Source: Streptomyces cellulosae
GTDB lineage: Bacteria > Actinomycetota > Actinomycetes > Streptomycetales > Streptomycetaceae
Direction: 5' to 3'
Length of the DNA: 64,000 nucleotides
Assembly (NCBI GenBank): GCA_014655195.1
Contig: BNBH01000030.1
Coordinates: 21,644-85,643, forward strand
Part shown: piece after piece, positions 31,715 to 40,724 of the stretch
Layout: every line of letters begins with the position of its first letter
How positions within the stretch are numbered: position 1 is the stretch's first letter
Translations under genes and position numbers: made by a program
Notes under the pieces: generated by a model
Told to the model about the DNA's origin: nothing
What the model saw: the letters and a program-made list of their open reading frames with translations, nothing else
The model's database searches: none

Positions 31715-33492
31715 TCGGCGTCGCGCCACCGGCGTACGACCCGGCGGCCCCGACGGCGGCCGGCACGCTGCCGGTGGGCGCGCCCGCGACCGTACGCGCC
31801 TACGTGGCCGAGCTGCTGCGCCGGCACCGGCGGGCCTTCCTGCTGCTGGTCGCCGTCAACACGGTGGCGGTGATCGCCTCGATGGTGGGCCCGTACCTGC
31901 TGGGCGGGCTCGTGGAGCGGGTGTCGTCCGGGCAGCGGGAGCTGCACCTCGAACTCACGGCGGCGCTGTTCGTGGCCGCCCTGATGGTCCACGCGGGGTT
32001 CGTGCGGCAGGTGCGGCTGCGCGGGGCGGTGCTCGGCGAGCGGATGCTGGCGGACCTGCGCGAGGACTTCCTGGTGCGGTCGGTCGGACTGCCGCCGGGC
32101 GTGCTGGAACGGGCCGGCACCGGTGACCTGCTGTCGCGCATCACCACCGACATCGACCGGCTCGGCAACGCCATGCGCGAGGCCGTGCCCCAGCTGGCGA
32201 TCGGCGTGGTGTGGGCGGCCCTGCTGCTCGGCGGCCTGGTCGTCACCGCCCCGGAACTGGCGCCGGCGGTGCTGGTCGCGGTGCCGCTGCTGGTGGCGGG
32301 GTGCCGCTGGTACTTCCGGCGGGCGCCGGGCGCGTACCGCTCGGAGGCGGCCGGGTACGCGGCGGTGGCCGCCGCGCTCGCCGAGACCGTGGACGCGGGG
32401 CGGACGGTGGAGGCGCACCGCCTCGGTCCGCGCCGCGTGGCGCTGACGGACCAGCGGGTGCGGGAGTGGACGGCCTGGGAGCGGTACACGCTGTGGCTGC
32501 GGTCGGTGCTGTTCCCCGTCGTCAACATCACCCATGTCACGGTCCTCGGGTCGGTCCTGATGATCGGCGGGGTGTTCGTGCTGCAGGGGTGGATCGGCGT
32601 CGGCCAGCTGACGACGGCCGCGCTGATCGCGCAGATGCTGGTCGACCCGGTCGGGCTGATCCTGCGCTGGTACGACGAACTGCAGGTCGCGCAGGTGTCG
32701 CTGGCCCGGCTGGTCGGCGTGCGGGACATCGAGCCCGACGCCGGGGACCCGGACGTGACGCCCGAGGGGCGGCGGGTGCGGGCGGACACCGTGCACTTCG
32801 GCTACCTGGAGGGCGTGGACGTCCTGCGCAAGGTGTCCCTCGAGGTGCCGCCGGGGACCCGGATGGCCCTGGTGGGTCCCTCGGGCGCGGGCAAGTCCAC
32901 GCTGGGCCGGCTGCTCGCGGGGATCTACGCGCCCCGGGAGGGACGCGTGACGCTCGGCGACGCGGAACTGTCCCGCATGACCGCGGAACGGGTCCGCTCC
33001 CACGTCGCCCTCGTCAACCAGGAGCACCACGTCTTCGTCGGCTCCCTCCGCGACAACCTGCGGCTCGCCCGCACCGACGCGGAGGACGACGAGCTGTGGG
33101 CGGCGCTCGGCGCGGTCGACGCGGACGCGTGGGCGCGGGCGCTGGAGGACGGCCTGGGCACGGAGGTCGGCTCGGGCGGGTTCGCGCTCACCCCGGCACA
33201 GGCTCAGCAGATCGCGCTGGCCCGGCTGGTGCTGGCCGACCCGCACACGCTGGTCCTCGACGAGGCGACCTCGCTGCTCGACCCGCGCGCGGCACGTCAC
33301 CTGGAGCGCAGTCTGGCCCGCGTCCTCGACGGCCGCACCGTCGTCGCCATCGCCCACCGCCTGCACACGGCCCACGACGCGGACGTCATCGCCGTCGTCG
33401 AGAACGGCCGCATCAGCGAACTGGGCAGCCACGAGGAGCTGGTCGCGGCGGACGGGGCGTACGCGGCGCTGTGGCGGAGCTGGCACGGGTGA
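31711..33492 (+). CDS. ABC transporter subunit B with canonical Walker A and variant signature
   Basis: A 593-residue partner. Six transmembrane helices cover about residues 38-320. The nucleotide domain has Walker A GPSGAGKSTLG, Q-loop LVNQEHHVFVGSL, Walker B LVLDEATSLLD and H-loop IAHRLHTAHD, but the signature reads SGGFALTPAQAQQIALAR, with LTPAQ in place of LSGGQ. Pairing its Walker A with subunit A's intact signature gives one catalytic site; the other site is doubly defective. This is a typical asymmetric exporter layout. It starts at 31711 inside the previous stop. The substrate is unknown. Confidence 0.88.
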   Translation: MIGVAPPAYDPAAPTAAGTLPVGAPATVRAYVAELLRRHRRAFLLLVAVNTVAVIASMVGPYLLGGLVERVSSGQRELHLELTAALFVAALMVHAGFVRQVRLRGAVLGERMLADLREDFLVRSVGLPPGVLERAGTGDLLSRITTDIDRLGNAMREAVPQLAIGVVWAALLLGGLVVTAPELAPAVLVAVPLLVAGCRWYFRRAPGAYRSEAAGYAAVAAALAETVDAGRTVEAHRLGPRRVALTDQRVREWTAWERYTLWLRSVLFPVVNITHVTVLGSVLMIGGVFVLQGWIGVGQLTTAALIAQMLVDPVGLILRWYDELQVAQVSLARLVGVRDIEPDAGDPDVTPEGRRVRADTVHFGYLEGVDVLRKVSLEVPPGTRMALVGPSGAGKSTLGRLLAGIYAPREGRVTLGDAELSRMTAERVRSHVALVNQEHHVFVGSLRDNLRLARTDAEDDELWAALGAVDADAWARALEDGLGTEVGSGGFALTPAQAQQIALARLVLADPHTLVLDEATSLLDPRAARHLERSLARVLDGRTVVAIAHRLHTAHDADVIAVVENGRISELGSHEELVAADGAYAALWRSWHG

Positions 33493-34297
33493 CCGAAGCT
33501 CGCGCCTCGGGGCTGTCCTGGGGCGCGGGAGCCCGTGGGGTGGCGTCGGGCAGGCAGCCCGGTGCTGCGGGGCGGGGTGCCCCGCAACCCGGCACCCTCG
33601 GGGCACTTCGCCCTGAGCCCGGTGCCTGGGACGGGTGTGCCACCGCAGCTCGGCGTCCTCGGGGAGGTGCCTCCACTGTTCGATGTGCTCGGATCAGGGT
33701 GTCCCGCGGCCAAGACCGCCCGCCTCCCGGGACCGGGGTGCGCCACGCCGCGCCTCGGGGCGGGGGCCCCGCGTTCCGGCCCCCTCGGGGCAGGATGCCG
33801 CAGCCCGGTGCCCAGGGACGGGCGCGCCTCCGCGGCCCGGCGTCCTCCGGGAAATGCCTCCGCAGGCCGATGACCCCGGAGCGGGGTGTCCCGCGGCCAA
33901 GACCGCCCGCCTCCCGGGACCGAGGTGCGGCGCCGCACCGCCGTCGGCGGGTGCATCCCCGCGCGCCTCGCGTGGCTCGTCGACGGGTCGGCCCCCCACC
34001 CCGCCCGACAGGCTCGGTGTGTCTCGCAGGGGCGGCCCCCCGGGGGGGCGAAGGCGCTCGCGGCTCGGCGCCCCGAACAGGAGGCGTGCGCGCCCAGGAC
34101 AGCGCGGGCCGGCGTCCCGCGGTCACCGCGTGTGGCGTTGCGGGGTCGGGAGATCCGGTGGAAGGCTGGAAGCAGGCATCGGCTACGGGAGCGTATGGGG
34201 CCCGGTGATCGGGTCCTGGCGGGTCCGGTGCCCGTGGAGCCGGCCCGGTGCGGGCCACGGCGGGCGTCGCGGCCCGCCCCACCCCCTGGAGGTGTCC
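33493..34297. other. Non-coding repeat-rich intergenic region
   Basis: 805 bases without a convincing gene. It carries a degenerate duplication with period 187 bases: a 46-base segment beginning GGGTGTCCCGCGGCC at 33697-33742 recurs at 33884-33929 with one mismatch, and the 75 or so bases preceding each copy are also related (CGGCGTCCTC and TGCCTCC blocks). Short G/C runs (GGGCGGCCCCCCGGGGGGG near 34032) could fold. The origin is not known. Confidence 0.6.
33697..33929. repeat. Direct repeat pair, 46 bases each
   Basis: Copies at 33697-33742 and 33884-33929 differ at one position (GGGACCGGGG versus GGGACCGAGG). They are the best-preserved part of the 187-base duplication in this gap. Confidence 0.85.
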
Positions 34298-34768
34298 GTG
34301 AACAGCGGTGACGGTTGGGGAGACGACGTCTACCAGCCCGACGCGTCCGAGATCCAGGACGACGCCGGACTGCTGGACGCCGAGGACACGCTGGAGACCG
34401 ACGGTGTCGCCGACCCCCTCGACCGGGGCTGGTCCCCTCCCGAGCGGCCCTGGGCGGTGGAGCACTACGGGGTGACCGCCGCCGAACAGCACGAGGGCGA
34501 GACCCTGGACCAGCGGCTGGCCGAAGAACTGCCGGACCTGCCCGTGCCGGACGGCGACGACCTCGGTGATTCCACCGGCACCGACGGGGAACTCCTGGAC
34601 AACGAGGTCGGCGCGGAACGCTCCGGCCGGCTCGTCGCCCCCGACGAAGGGGCGCACGAGGACGAGGAGGAGGCGCTGGTCGCCTACGACGTCGGCATCG
34701 ACGGCGGCGCCGCCTCCGCCGAGGAGGCCGCCGTGCACATCGTCGACGAGGACAGCCTGCCCGGCTGA
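34298..34768 (+). CDS. DUF5709 family acidic protein
   Basis: A 156-residue, strongly acidic, soluble protein. Characteristic parts are GWGDDVYQPDASEIQDDAGL, LETDGVADPLDRGWSPPERP (the core DUF5709 motif), and EGETLDQRLAEELPDL, ending in a Glu/Asp-rich tail (EDEEEALVAYDVG, DEDSLPG). It is widespread in actinobacteria and of unknown function; stress regulation has been noted in some species. GGAGGT precedes the GTG at 34298. The ribosomal L31 gene follows 50 bases on and may be co-transcribed. Confidence 0.8.
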   Translation: MNSGDGWGDDVYQPDASEIQDDAGLLDAEDTLETDGVADPLDRGWSPPERPWAVEHYGVTAAEQHEGETLDQRLAEELPDLPVPDGDDLGDSTGTDGELLDNEVGAERSGRLVAPDEGAHEDEEEALVAYDVGIDGGAASAEEAAVHIVDEDSLPG

Positions 34769-34818
34769 CCCTGCCGTGCCCGCCGCGGACGCGGAACCCA
34801 GTCGCCCGAGGAGCCCCT

Positions 34819-35091
34819 ATGCAGAAGGACAAGCACCCCGACTACCACCCGGTCGTCTTCCGTGACCGGGCCGCCGGATACGCCTTCCTCACCCGGTCCA
34901 CCGCGTCCAGCGAGCAGACCATCGAGTGGGACGACGGCGAGACCTATCCGGTGGTGGACGTGGAGATCTCCTCGGAGAGCCACCCGTTCTACACGGGCAA
35001 GGCCAGGACCGTGGACACAGAGGGCCGCGTCGCCCGCTTCCAGCGCCGTTACGGCGGTGAAGGCGGCGAGGGCGGCGGGAGCAGCAGCTAG
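34819..35091 (+). CDS. rpmE2: Ribosomal protein L31, zinc-free (type B) form
   Basis: A 90-residue large-subunit protein: MQKDKHPDYHPVVFRDRAAG, then FLTRSTASSEQTIEWDDGET and YPVVDVEISSESHPFYTGKA. It has no CxxC pair, so it is the C-minus form that substitutes for the zinc-binding L31 when zinc is scarce. The C-terminus is Gly/Ser-rich. In Streptomyces such paralogs are usually Zur-repressed, but no Zur-box-like palindrome is visible in the 50 bases upstream, so regulation here may be from the DUF5709 promoter. AGGAG precedes the ATG. Confidence 0.93.
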   Translation: MQKDKHPDYHPVVFRDRAAGYAFLTRSTASSEQTIEWDDGETYPVVDVEISSESHPFYTGKARTVDTEGRVARFQRRYGGEGGEGGGSSS

Positions 35092-35108
35092 ACCCCTGGA
35101 CCCGCCGT

Positions 35109-35903
35109 CTATATGACGTTGAGCGCCGCCGCGCAGCCCACCCCGCCCAGCAGCATGAACGCCGGCATCAGCACCTTCAGCTCCACCCAGCTGCCGGCGC
35201 GGAACCGCAGCGCCTTCGGCGGGCCGATCGGGTACCAGCGCTTGCGGCCCACGGGTATGGGCCACAGGACCGGGCAGCCGGAGACGGTCAGCGCGTCCCC
35301 GATGTCGTGAACGATCGCGCCGAGCACGATGGGCAGGCCGAGCCACAGGTATTCCTGGCCGGGCTCGGTGAACAGCCAGGCGGCACCGTTGCCCGGCTGG
35401 TCGAGGATGCCCGCGATGATCCAGGCGCTGGTCGCCGCCAGCAGCCACACCAGCACGTCGCTGCTGGAGCCGCGCGTCGCCCGCCACAGCAGGCCCTCGA
35501 TCGCCAGCACCATGTGCACGAAGAGGATGAAGAGGACCGCCCAGCGGCCGCCGGTGATCGCCAGGACCGAGGTGCCGCCGCCGATGAGGACCGCCCACAG
35601 CCAGGTGTGGGTGAGGGTGCGGTGGCCGCCCGAGCGGCGGGGGTCGGCCGGTTTCTTCGTCGCCTTGTAGACCGCGTAGGACAGCTTGTCGACGATCTCG
35701 CACAGCCAGCGGGAGACGGGGCCGAAGGACCGCGAGATGGTGGCGGCCTTGTGGTCCAGGTCCGGGGCGAGCGCGGCGCCGGCGCAGATCAGCGCACCGG
35801 CCAGCAGCACGGGCCAGGGCATCGGGCTTCCGGCCGCGGCCGCCGCCGCCCCGACCCCGAGCCAGGCCGCGGCGCCCGACAGTGAGTGTGCTGGTCCCAT
35901 CAT
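35109..35903 (-). CDS. YdjM-like metal-dependent membrane hydrolase
   Basis: A 264-residue membrane protein. It begins MMGPAHSLSGAAAWLGVGAA and has APDLDHKAATISRSFGPVSR and SGGHRTLTHTWLWAVLIGGG, the paired D-x-D-H and GGHR-x-x-THT motifs of the YdjM/DUF457 membrane-bound hydrolase family, and five or six hydrophobic segments. Family members are poorly characterised; E. coli YdjM is SOS-induced. AGAGGT stands before the ATG pair at 35903/35900. It is divergent from the DUF3516 helicase by about 145 bases and convergent with L31, 17 bases away. Confidence 0.8.
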   Translation of the reverse strand: MMGPAHSLSGAAAWLGVGAAAAAAGSPMPWPVLLAGALICAGAALAPDLDHKAATISRSFGPVSRWLCEIVDKLSYAVYKATKKPADPRRSGGHRTLTHTWLWAVLIGGGTSVLAITGGRWAVLFILFVHMVLAIEGLLWRATRGSSSDVLVWLLAATSAWIIAGILDQPGNGAAWLFTEPGQEYLWLGLPIVLGAIVHDIGDALTVSGCPVLWPIPVGRKRWYPIGPPKALRFRAGSWVELKVLMPAFMLLGGVGCAAALNVI

Positions 35904-36048
35904 GACCTCTGCCCGCCCCATTCCTCTTTCGCCGCCGCCCAGTTGACCGGGGACGTTGACGCTGCGCCGGCGACACAGCGTAGCGGTAGTGATCTTCGAG
36001 CCGACAGCCGATTCCCGCATCGGGCGAGTGGGCAGGCAAGATGGGGTG

Positions 36049-38562
36049 GTGACCCTCATCGATCAGCTGCCGAAGACCGCCGACCCCGACGCCCTGTACG
36101 AAGCCTTCGAGTCGTGGGCGCAGGAGCGCGGTCTCACTCTCTATCCGCACCAGGAAGAGGCGCTGATCGAGGTGGTGTCGGGGGCGAACGTGATCGTCTC
36201 GACGCCCACCGGCTCCGGCAAGAGCATGATCGCCGCGGGCGCGCACTTCGCGGCGCTGGCGCGGGACGAGGTCACCTTCTACACGGCCCCCATCAAGGCG
36301 CTGGTCTCGGAGAAGTTCTTCGAACTCTGCAAGATCTTCGGTACCGAGAACGTCGGCATGCTCACCGGCGACGCGTCCGTGAACGCCGACGCCCCGGTGA
36401 TCTGCTGCACCGCCGAGGTGCTCGCCTCGATCGCGCTGCGCGACGGCAAGGACGCCGACGTCGGCCAGGTCGTGATGGACGAGTTCCACTTCTACGCCGA
36501 GCCGGACCGCGGCTGGGCCTGGCAGATTCCGATCCTGGAGTTGCCGCAGGCACAGTTCGTGCTGATGTCGGCGACGCTGGGCGACGTCTCCTTCTTCGAG
36601 AAGGACCTCACTCGTCGCACCGACCGGCCCACCGCCGTGGTCCGCTCGGCGACCCGGCCCGTGCCGCTGTCGTACGAGTACCGGTACACGCCGCTCACCG
36701 AGACGCTGACCGATCTGCTCGATGCCCGGCAGGCGCCGGTGTACATCGTGCACTTCACCCAGGCTCAGGCCGTGGAGCGGGCTCAGGCGCTGATGAGCAT
36801 CAACATGTGCACGCGGGAGGAGAAGGACAAGATCGCCGAGCTGATCGGCAACTTCCGCTTCACCACCAAGTTCGGCCGGAACCTGTCCCGTTACGTGCGG
36901 CACGGCATCGGTGTGCACCACGCCGGCATGCTGCCCAAGTACCGGCGCCTCGTGGAGAAGCTGGCGCAGGCCGGTCTGCTGAAGGTCATCTGCGGCACCG
37001 ACACCCTCGGTGTGGGCGTCAACGTCCCCATCCGCACGGTGCTGTTCACCGCGCTCACCAAGTACGACGGCAACCGGGTGCGCACACTGCGGGCGCGCGA
37101 GTTCCACCAGATCGCGGGGCGTGCCGGGCGGGCCGGCTTCGACACCGAGGGCTTCGTGGTGGCGCAGGCGCCGGAGCACGTCATCGAGAACGAGAAGGCG
37201 CTGGCGAAGGCGGGCGACGACCCGAAGAAGCGCCGCAAGGTGGTGCGCAAGAAGGCTCCCGAGGGCTTCGTCGCGTGGAGCGAGCAGACCTTCGAGAAGC
37301 TCATCGGGTCCGAGCCGGAGCCGCTGAACTCCCGCTTCCGCGTCACCCACACCATGCTGCTGTCGGTCATCGCCCGGCCCGGCAACGCCTTCGAGGCGAT
37401 GCGCCGCCTCCTCGAGGACAACCACGAGCCGCGCAAGCAGCAGCTCCGCCACATCCGCCGCGCGATCGCCATCTACCGGTCGCTGCTGGACGGCGGCATC
37501 GTCGAGAAGCTCGACGAGCCGGACGCGGAGGGACGTATCGTGCGCCTCACCGTCGACCTCCAGCAGGACTTCGCGCTGAACCAGCCCCTGTCCACGTTCG
37601 CGCTGGCCGCGTTCGAGCTGCTGGACCCCGAATCGCCGTCGTACGCGCTGGACATGGTGTCCGTGGTGGAGTCCACGCTGGACGACCCGCGGCAGATCCT
37701 CGCCGCCCAGCAGAACAAGGCGCGCGGCGAGGCGGTCGCCGCGATGAAGGCCGACGGGGTCGAGTACGAGGAGCGCATGGAGCGCCTCCAGGACATCACC
37801 TACCCGAAGCCGCTGGAGGAGCTGCTCTTCCACGCGTACAACACGTACCGCAAGTCCCACCCGTGGGTCGGCGACCATCCGCTGTCTCCGAAGTCCGTGG
37901 TCCGGGACATGTACGAGCGGGCGCTGTCCTTCACGGAGCTGGTGTCCCACTACGAACTGGCCCGCACCGAGGGCATCGTGCTGCGCTACCTCGCCAGCGC
38001 CTACAAGGCGCTGGAGCACACCATCCCCGACGACCTGAAGTCCGAGGACCTGGAGGACCTGATCGCCTGGCTGGGCGAGACGGTGCGCCAGGTCGACTCC
38101 AGCCTGCTGGACGAGTGGGAGCAGCTGGCGAACCCGGAGGAGATGACCGCCGAGGAGGCCCAGGAGAAGGCCGACCAGGTCAAGCCGGTCACCGCCAACG
38201 CCCGCGCCTTCCGCGTCCTCGTCCGCAACGCCATGTTCCGCCGCGTGGAACTCGCCGCCCTCGACCGGGTGGACGAACTCGGCGAGATGGACGGCGAGTC
38301 CGGCTGGGACGCCGACGCGTGGGGCGAGGCCATGGACAAGTACTGGGACGAGTACGAGGAGCTCGGCACCGGTCCCGACGCCCGCGGCCCCAAGCTGCTC
38401 ATCATCGACGAGCAGCCGGAGAACGGGCTGTGGAAGGTCCGCCAGATCTTCGACGACCCGAACGACGACCACGACTGGGGCATCAGCGCCGAGGTCGATC
38501 TGACCGCCTCCGACGCGGAGGGCCGTGCCGTCGTGCGGGTCACCGACGTCGGCCAGCTGTGA
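36049..38562 (+). CDS. DEAD/DEAH-box helicase of DUF3516 type
   Basis: An 837-residue superfamily-2 helicase. Walker A is VSTPTGSGKSMIAAGAH, motif Ia APIKALVSEKFFEL, motif II VVMDEFHF (DEFH in place of DEAH), motif III LMSATLGD, and motif VI FHQIAGRAGRAGF. A Ski2/Mtr4-like layout is suggested by FGTENVGMLTGDASVN and GIGVHHAGMLPKYRR. The DUF3516 C-terminal part (about residues 480-837) is alpha-helical and acidic (AEEAQEKADQVKPV, WDADAWGEAMDKYWDEYEEL). Actinobacterial homologues are likely RNA helicases. GTG 36049 was used; GTG 36046 is equivalent. The thioesterase starts 20 bases after the stop and probably shares the transcript. Confidence 0.88.
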   Translation: MTLIDQLPKTADPDALYEAFESWAQERGLTLYPHQEEALIEVVSGANVIVSTPTGSGKSMIAAGAHFAALARDEVTFYTAPIKALVSEKFFELCKIFGTENVGMLTGDASVNADAPVICCTAEVLASIALRDGKDADVGQVVMDEFHFYAEPDRGWAWQIPILELPQAQFVLMSATLGDVSFFEKDLTRRTDRPTAVVRSATRPVPLSYEYRYTPLTETLTDLLDARQAPVYIVHFTQAQAVERAQALMSINMCTREEKDKIAELIGNFRFTTKFGRNLSRYVRHGIGVHHAGMLPKYRRLVEKLAQAGLLKVICGTDTLGVGVNVPIRTVLFTALTKYDGNRVRTLRAREFHQIAGRAGRAGFDTEGFVVAQAPEHVIENEKALAKAGDDPKKRRKVVRKKAPEGFVAWSEQTFEKLIGSEPEPLNSRFRVTHTMLLSVIARPGNAFEAMRRLLEDNHEPRKQQLRHIRRAIAIYRSLLDGGIVEKLDEPDAEGRIVRLTVDLQQDFALNQPLSTFALAAFELLDPESPSYALDMVSVVESTLDDPRQILAAQQNKARGEAVAAMKADGVEYEERMERLQDITYPKPLEELLFHAYNTYRKSHPWVGDHPLSPKSVVRDMYERALSFTELVSHYELARTEGIVLRYLASAYKALEHTIPDDLKSEDLEDLIAWLGETVRQVDSSLLDEWEQLANPEEMTAEEAQEKADQVKPVTANARAFRVLVRNAMFRRVELAALDRVDELGEMDGESGWDADAWGEAMDKYWDEYEELGTGPDARGPKLLIIDEQPENGLWKVRQIFDDPNDDHDWGISAEVDLTASDAEGRAVVRVTDVGQL

Positions 38563-38581
38563 GCACAGGAGAGACGCACCC

Positions 38582-39448
38582 ATGACGAACCCGGCCGAGA
38601 GCCTCGTCGACCTGCTCGACCTCGAGCAGATCGAGGTCGACATCTTCCGCGGCCGCAGCCCGCAGGAGTCCCTGCAGCGGGTCTTCGGCGGGCAGGTCGC
38701 CGGCCAGGCGTTGGTCGCCGCGGGCCGGACCACGGACGGTGACCGCCCGGTGCACTCGCTGCACGCGTACTTCCTGCGCCCGGGCCGGCCCGGGGTGCCG
38801 ATCGTGTACCAGGTGGAGCGCGTGCGGGACGGCAGGTCCTTCACGACCCGCCGGGTCGCCGCCGTGCAGCAGGGCCGCACGATCTTCAATCTGACCGCCT
38901 CCTTCCACAAGCCTGAACAGGGGAGCTTCGAGCACGAGTTGCCGCCGGCCCGCGAGGTCCCGGACCCCGAGTCGCTGCCGACGGTGGCGGACGAGATCCG
39001 GGAGCATCTGGGCGCGCTGCCGGAGCAGTTGGAGCGGATGGCGCGCCGCCAGCCCTTCGACATCCGCTACGTCGACCGGCTGCGCTGGAAGCCGGACGAG
39101 ATCGAGGGCGCGGAGCCGCGCAGCGCGGTGTGGATGCGCGCGGTCGGGCCGCTCGGGGACGACCCTCTGGTGCACACCTGCGCGCTGACCTACGCCAGCG
39201 ACATGACGCTGCTGGACGCGGTGCGGATCCCGGTGGAGCCGCTGTGGGGTCCGCGCGGGTTCGACATGGCGTCGCTGGACCACGCGATGTGGTTCCACCG
39301 GCCGTTCCGCGCGGACGAGTGGTTCCTGTACGACCAGGAGTCGCCCATCGCCACGGGCGGCCGCGGGCTGGCCCGCGGCCGGATCTACGACCGGGAGGGG
39401 CGCATGCTGGTCTCGGTCGTGCAGGAAGGGCTCTTCCGGGCGCTGTAG
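38582..39448 (+). CDS. tesB: Acyl-CoA thioesterase II
   Basis: A 288-residue double-hotdog thioesterase. RVFGGQVAGQALVAAGRTTD and FLRPGRPGVPIVYQVERVRD with FTTRRVAAVQQGRTIFNLTA form the first hotdog, and TCALTYASDMTLLDAVRI with SLDHAMWFHRPFRADEWFLY and GGRGLARGRIYDREGRMLVS the second. The Asp/Gln/Thr triad of TesB can be placed in ASLDHA, the downstream Gln of YDQES and an intervening Thr. It hydrolyses medium- and long-chain acyl-CoA. Co-transcription with the helicase ahead is likely; its relation is not obvious. Confidence 0.9.
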   Translation: MTNPAESLVDLLDLEQIEVDIFRGRSPQESLQRVFGGQVAGQALVAAGRTTDGDRPVHSLHAYFLRPGRPGVPIVYQVERVRDGRSFTTRRVAAVQQGRTIFNLTASFHKPEQGSFEHELPPAREVPDPESLPTVADEIREHLGALPEQLERMARRQPFDIRYVDRLRWKPDEIEGAEPRSAVWMRAVGPLGDDPLVHTCALTYASDMTLLDAVRIPVEPLWGPRGFDMASLDHAMWFHRPFRADEWFLYDQESPIATGGRGLARGRIYDREGRMLVSVVQEGLFRAL

Positions 39449-39511
39449 GTTTCACGGCGCGGGGGCACCGGTCCCGCCCTGCCCGAAGTGACCAATCAGG
39501 CCCCGCCCGCT

Positions 39512-40585
39512 TCACGGACGCCCCGCGCTCCGCACGGTTCGGTGGCGCCAGCGCGCCAGCAGACCCCGGCGTCCGGCGCGATCCGTGGCGGCCGGCGTGT
39601 CCGGGCGGGCCGGGGCGGCCGGCCGTGCGGGCGGGGCTCCCAGCACCGGCCGACGGGACGCGGGTGGCTCAACCGCGGACGCCGTCCGGTGCGAGGGGAA
39701 CGGCCGGGACGAGGACGGCCGGGACGTGGACGGCCGGGACGTGGACGGCCGGGGCGCCGGACGGTGACCCCGGGCCTCGTCCACGAGCCGGGCCAGGTCG
39801 GCCCGTAGCCAGGCGATCTCGTCCGGGTCGCGCGCGGTCATGAGGTCCGCCGCGATCTGCGCCCCCGGCGAGTCGGGGTTCCCGCCCCCGGGCGGACGGC
39901 GGCGGAACCCGTTGACATGGGACCGCTCGTAGGGGTCCCGCACCACCTGCGCCACATGCAGCGGGTCGAGGAACGACGCGACCGCACCCGCGCGGGCCCA
40001 GGGTTCCTCGGCCTCCCGGAGCAGGAAACCCAGGTGTCTGCTGCGCCAGTTGCGGGGCCGCAGGTCGATCCCGGAGTCCAGCAGGCCGCGCAGCCCTTCG
40101 GACATGCGCCCGGTCAGCAGCGCCGCGTTCTTCTCGTCGTCGCCGAACAGCCTCAGCTCGTCGGCGAGATAGAGCCAGACCACGGCGCGGTAGCGGTTGA
40201 GGTGGAACGCCACCGGAACGACCAGACCCAGCCTCGCCAGCCTCGTGAAGCGGGCCTTCGCCACCCCCAGCAGGGCGGAGCCCTCGGCGGTCCCCACGGC
40301 GTGCACGCTGCGGCGCAGCGCCTCGGGGAAGTCCGGTCCGGCGCGCAGCCGTTCGATCTCGGCCCTCGCGATCCGCCGCTCCCCCGCCGTCCTGCCGGGC
40401 TCCGTGCGGATGCGGCCGAGTCGCACGGCCAGGTCGAACTCGGTACGCCGCAGTCCGAGTTCGCGGGCCGCGCGGCCGGTGGTGATCCAGGTGTCGTCCT
40501 TCGCCACGACCGGGCGGTGGGCACCCGTGTCGAAAACGGTGACCGTGCGCTGCGTCGTGGTGGCGGTCGTCGTCTGCCGGGACAT
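39512..40585 (-). CDS. DUF6397 family protein
   Basis: A 357-residue soluble protein. The N-terminal two thirds are conserved in Streptomyces: TGRAARELGLRRTEFDLAVR (an excisionase/MerR-like HTH), GERRIARAEIERLRAGPDFP, GVAKARFTRLARLGLVVPVA and LRPRNWRSRHLGFLLREAEE. The final 100 residues are Pro/Ser/Thr/Arg low complexity with a repeated RPSTSRPSTSRPSSSRP block, likely disordered. Two HTH-like segments suggest a DNA-binding role, possibly linked to the roadblock gene upstream on the same strand. No function has been established. Confidence 0.75.
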   Translation of the reverse strand: MSRQTTTATTTQRTVTVFDTGAHRPVVAKDDTWITTGRAARELGLRRTEFDLAVRLGRIRTEPGRTAGERRIARAEIERLRAGPDFPEALRRSVHAVGTAEGSALLGVAKARFTRLARLGLVVPVAFHLNRYRAVVWLYLADELRLFGDDEKNAALLTGRMSEGLRGLLDSGIDLRPRNWRSRHLGFLLREAEEPWARAGAVASFLDPLHVAQVVRDPYERSHVNGFRRRPPGGGNPDSPGAQIAADLMTARDPDEIAWLRADLARLVDEARGHRPAPRPSTSRPSTSRPSSSRPFPSHRTASAVEPPASRRPVLGAPPARPAAPARPDTPAATDRAGRRGLLARWRHRTVRSAGRP

Positions 40586-40724
40586 GCTCGTCTCCCCCGT
40601 GGGTCCGGTGGGCCGGCGCCGGTTGCGCCCGCTCCGGGAAAGACGGTAGCCGCTCCGTCACACTCCGTGTTCAGCCTGTGGACAACTTCCGCCACACCCT
40701 CCACCCGCACGGCGAATCCGCAGG

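Noticed and set aside
34684..39063. A 1459-codon open frame on the minus strand opposite L31, YdjM-like, helicase and thioesterase genes
   Set aside because: Arises from GC-biased third positions; its product is a string of basic and Gly/Ala/Pro-rich sequence, while the genes on the other strand show clear families.
40677..40685. TGTGGACAA, a perfect match (reverse strand) to the Streptomyces DnaA box TTGTCCACA
   Set aside because: A single isolated 9-mer; no second box, no AT-rich unwinding region, no origin-type cluster.
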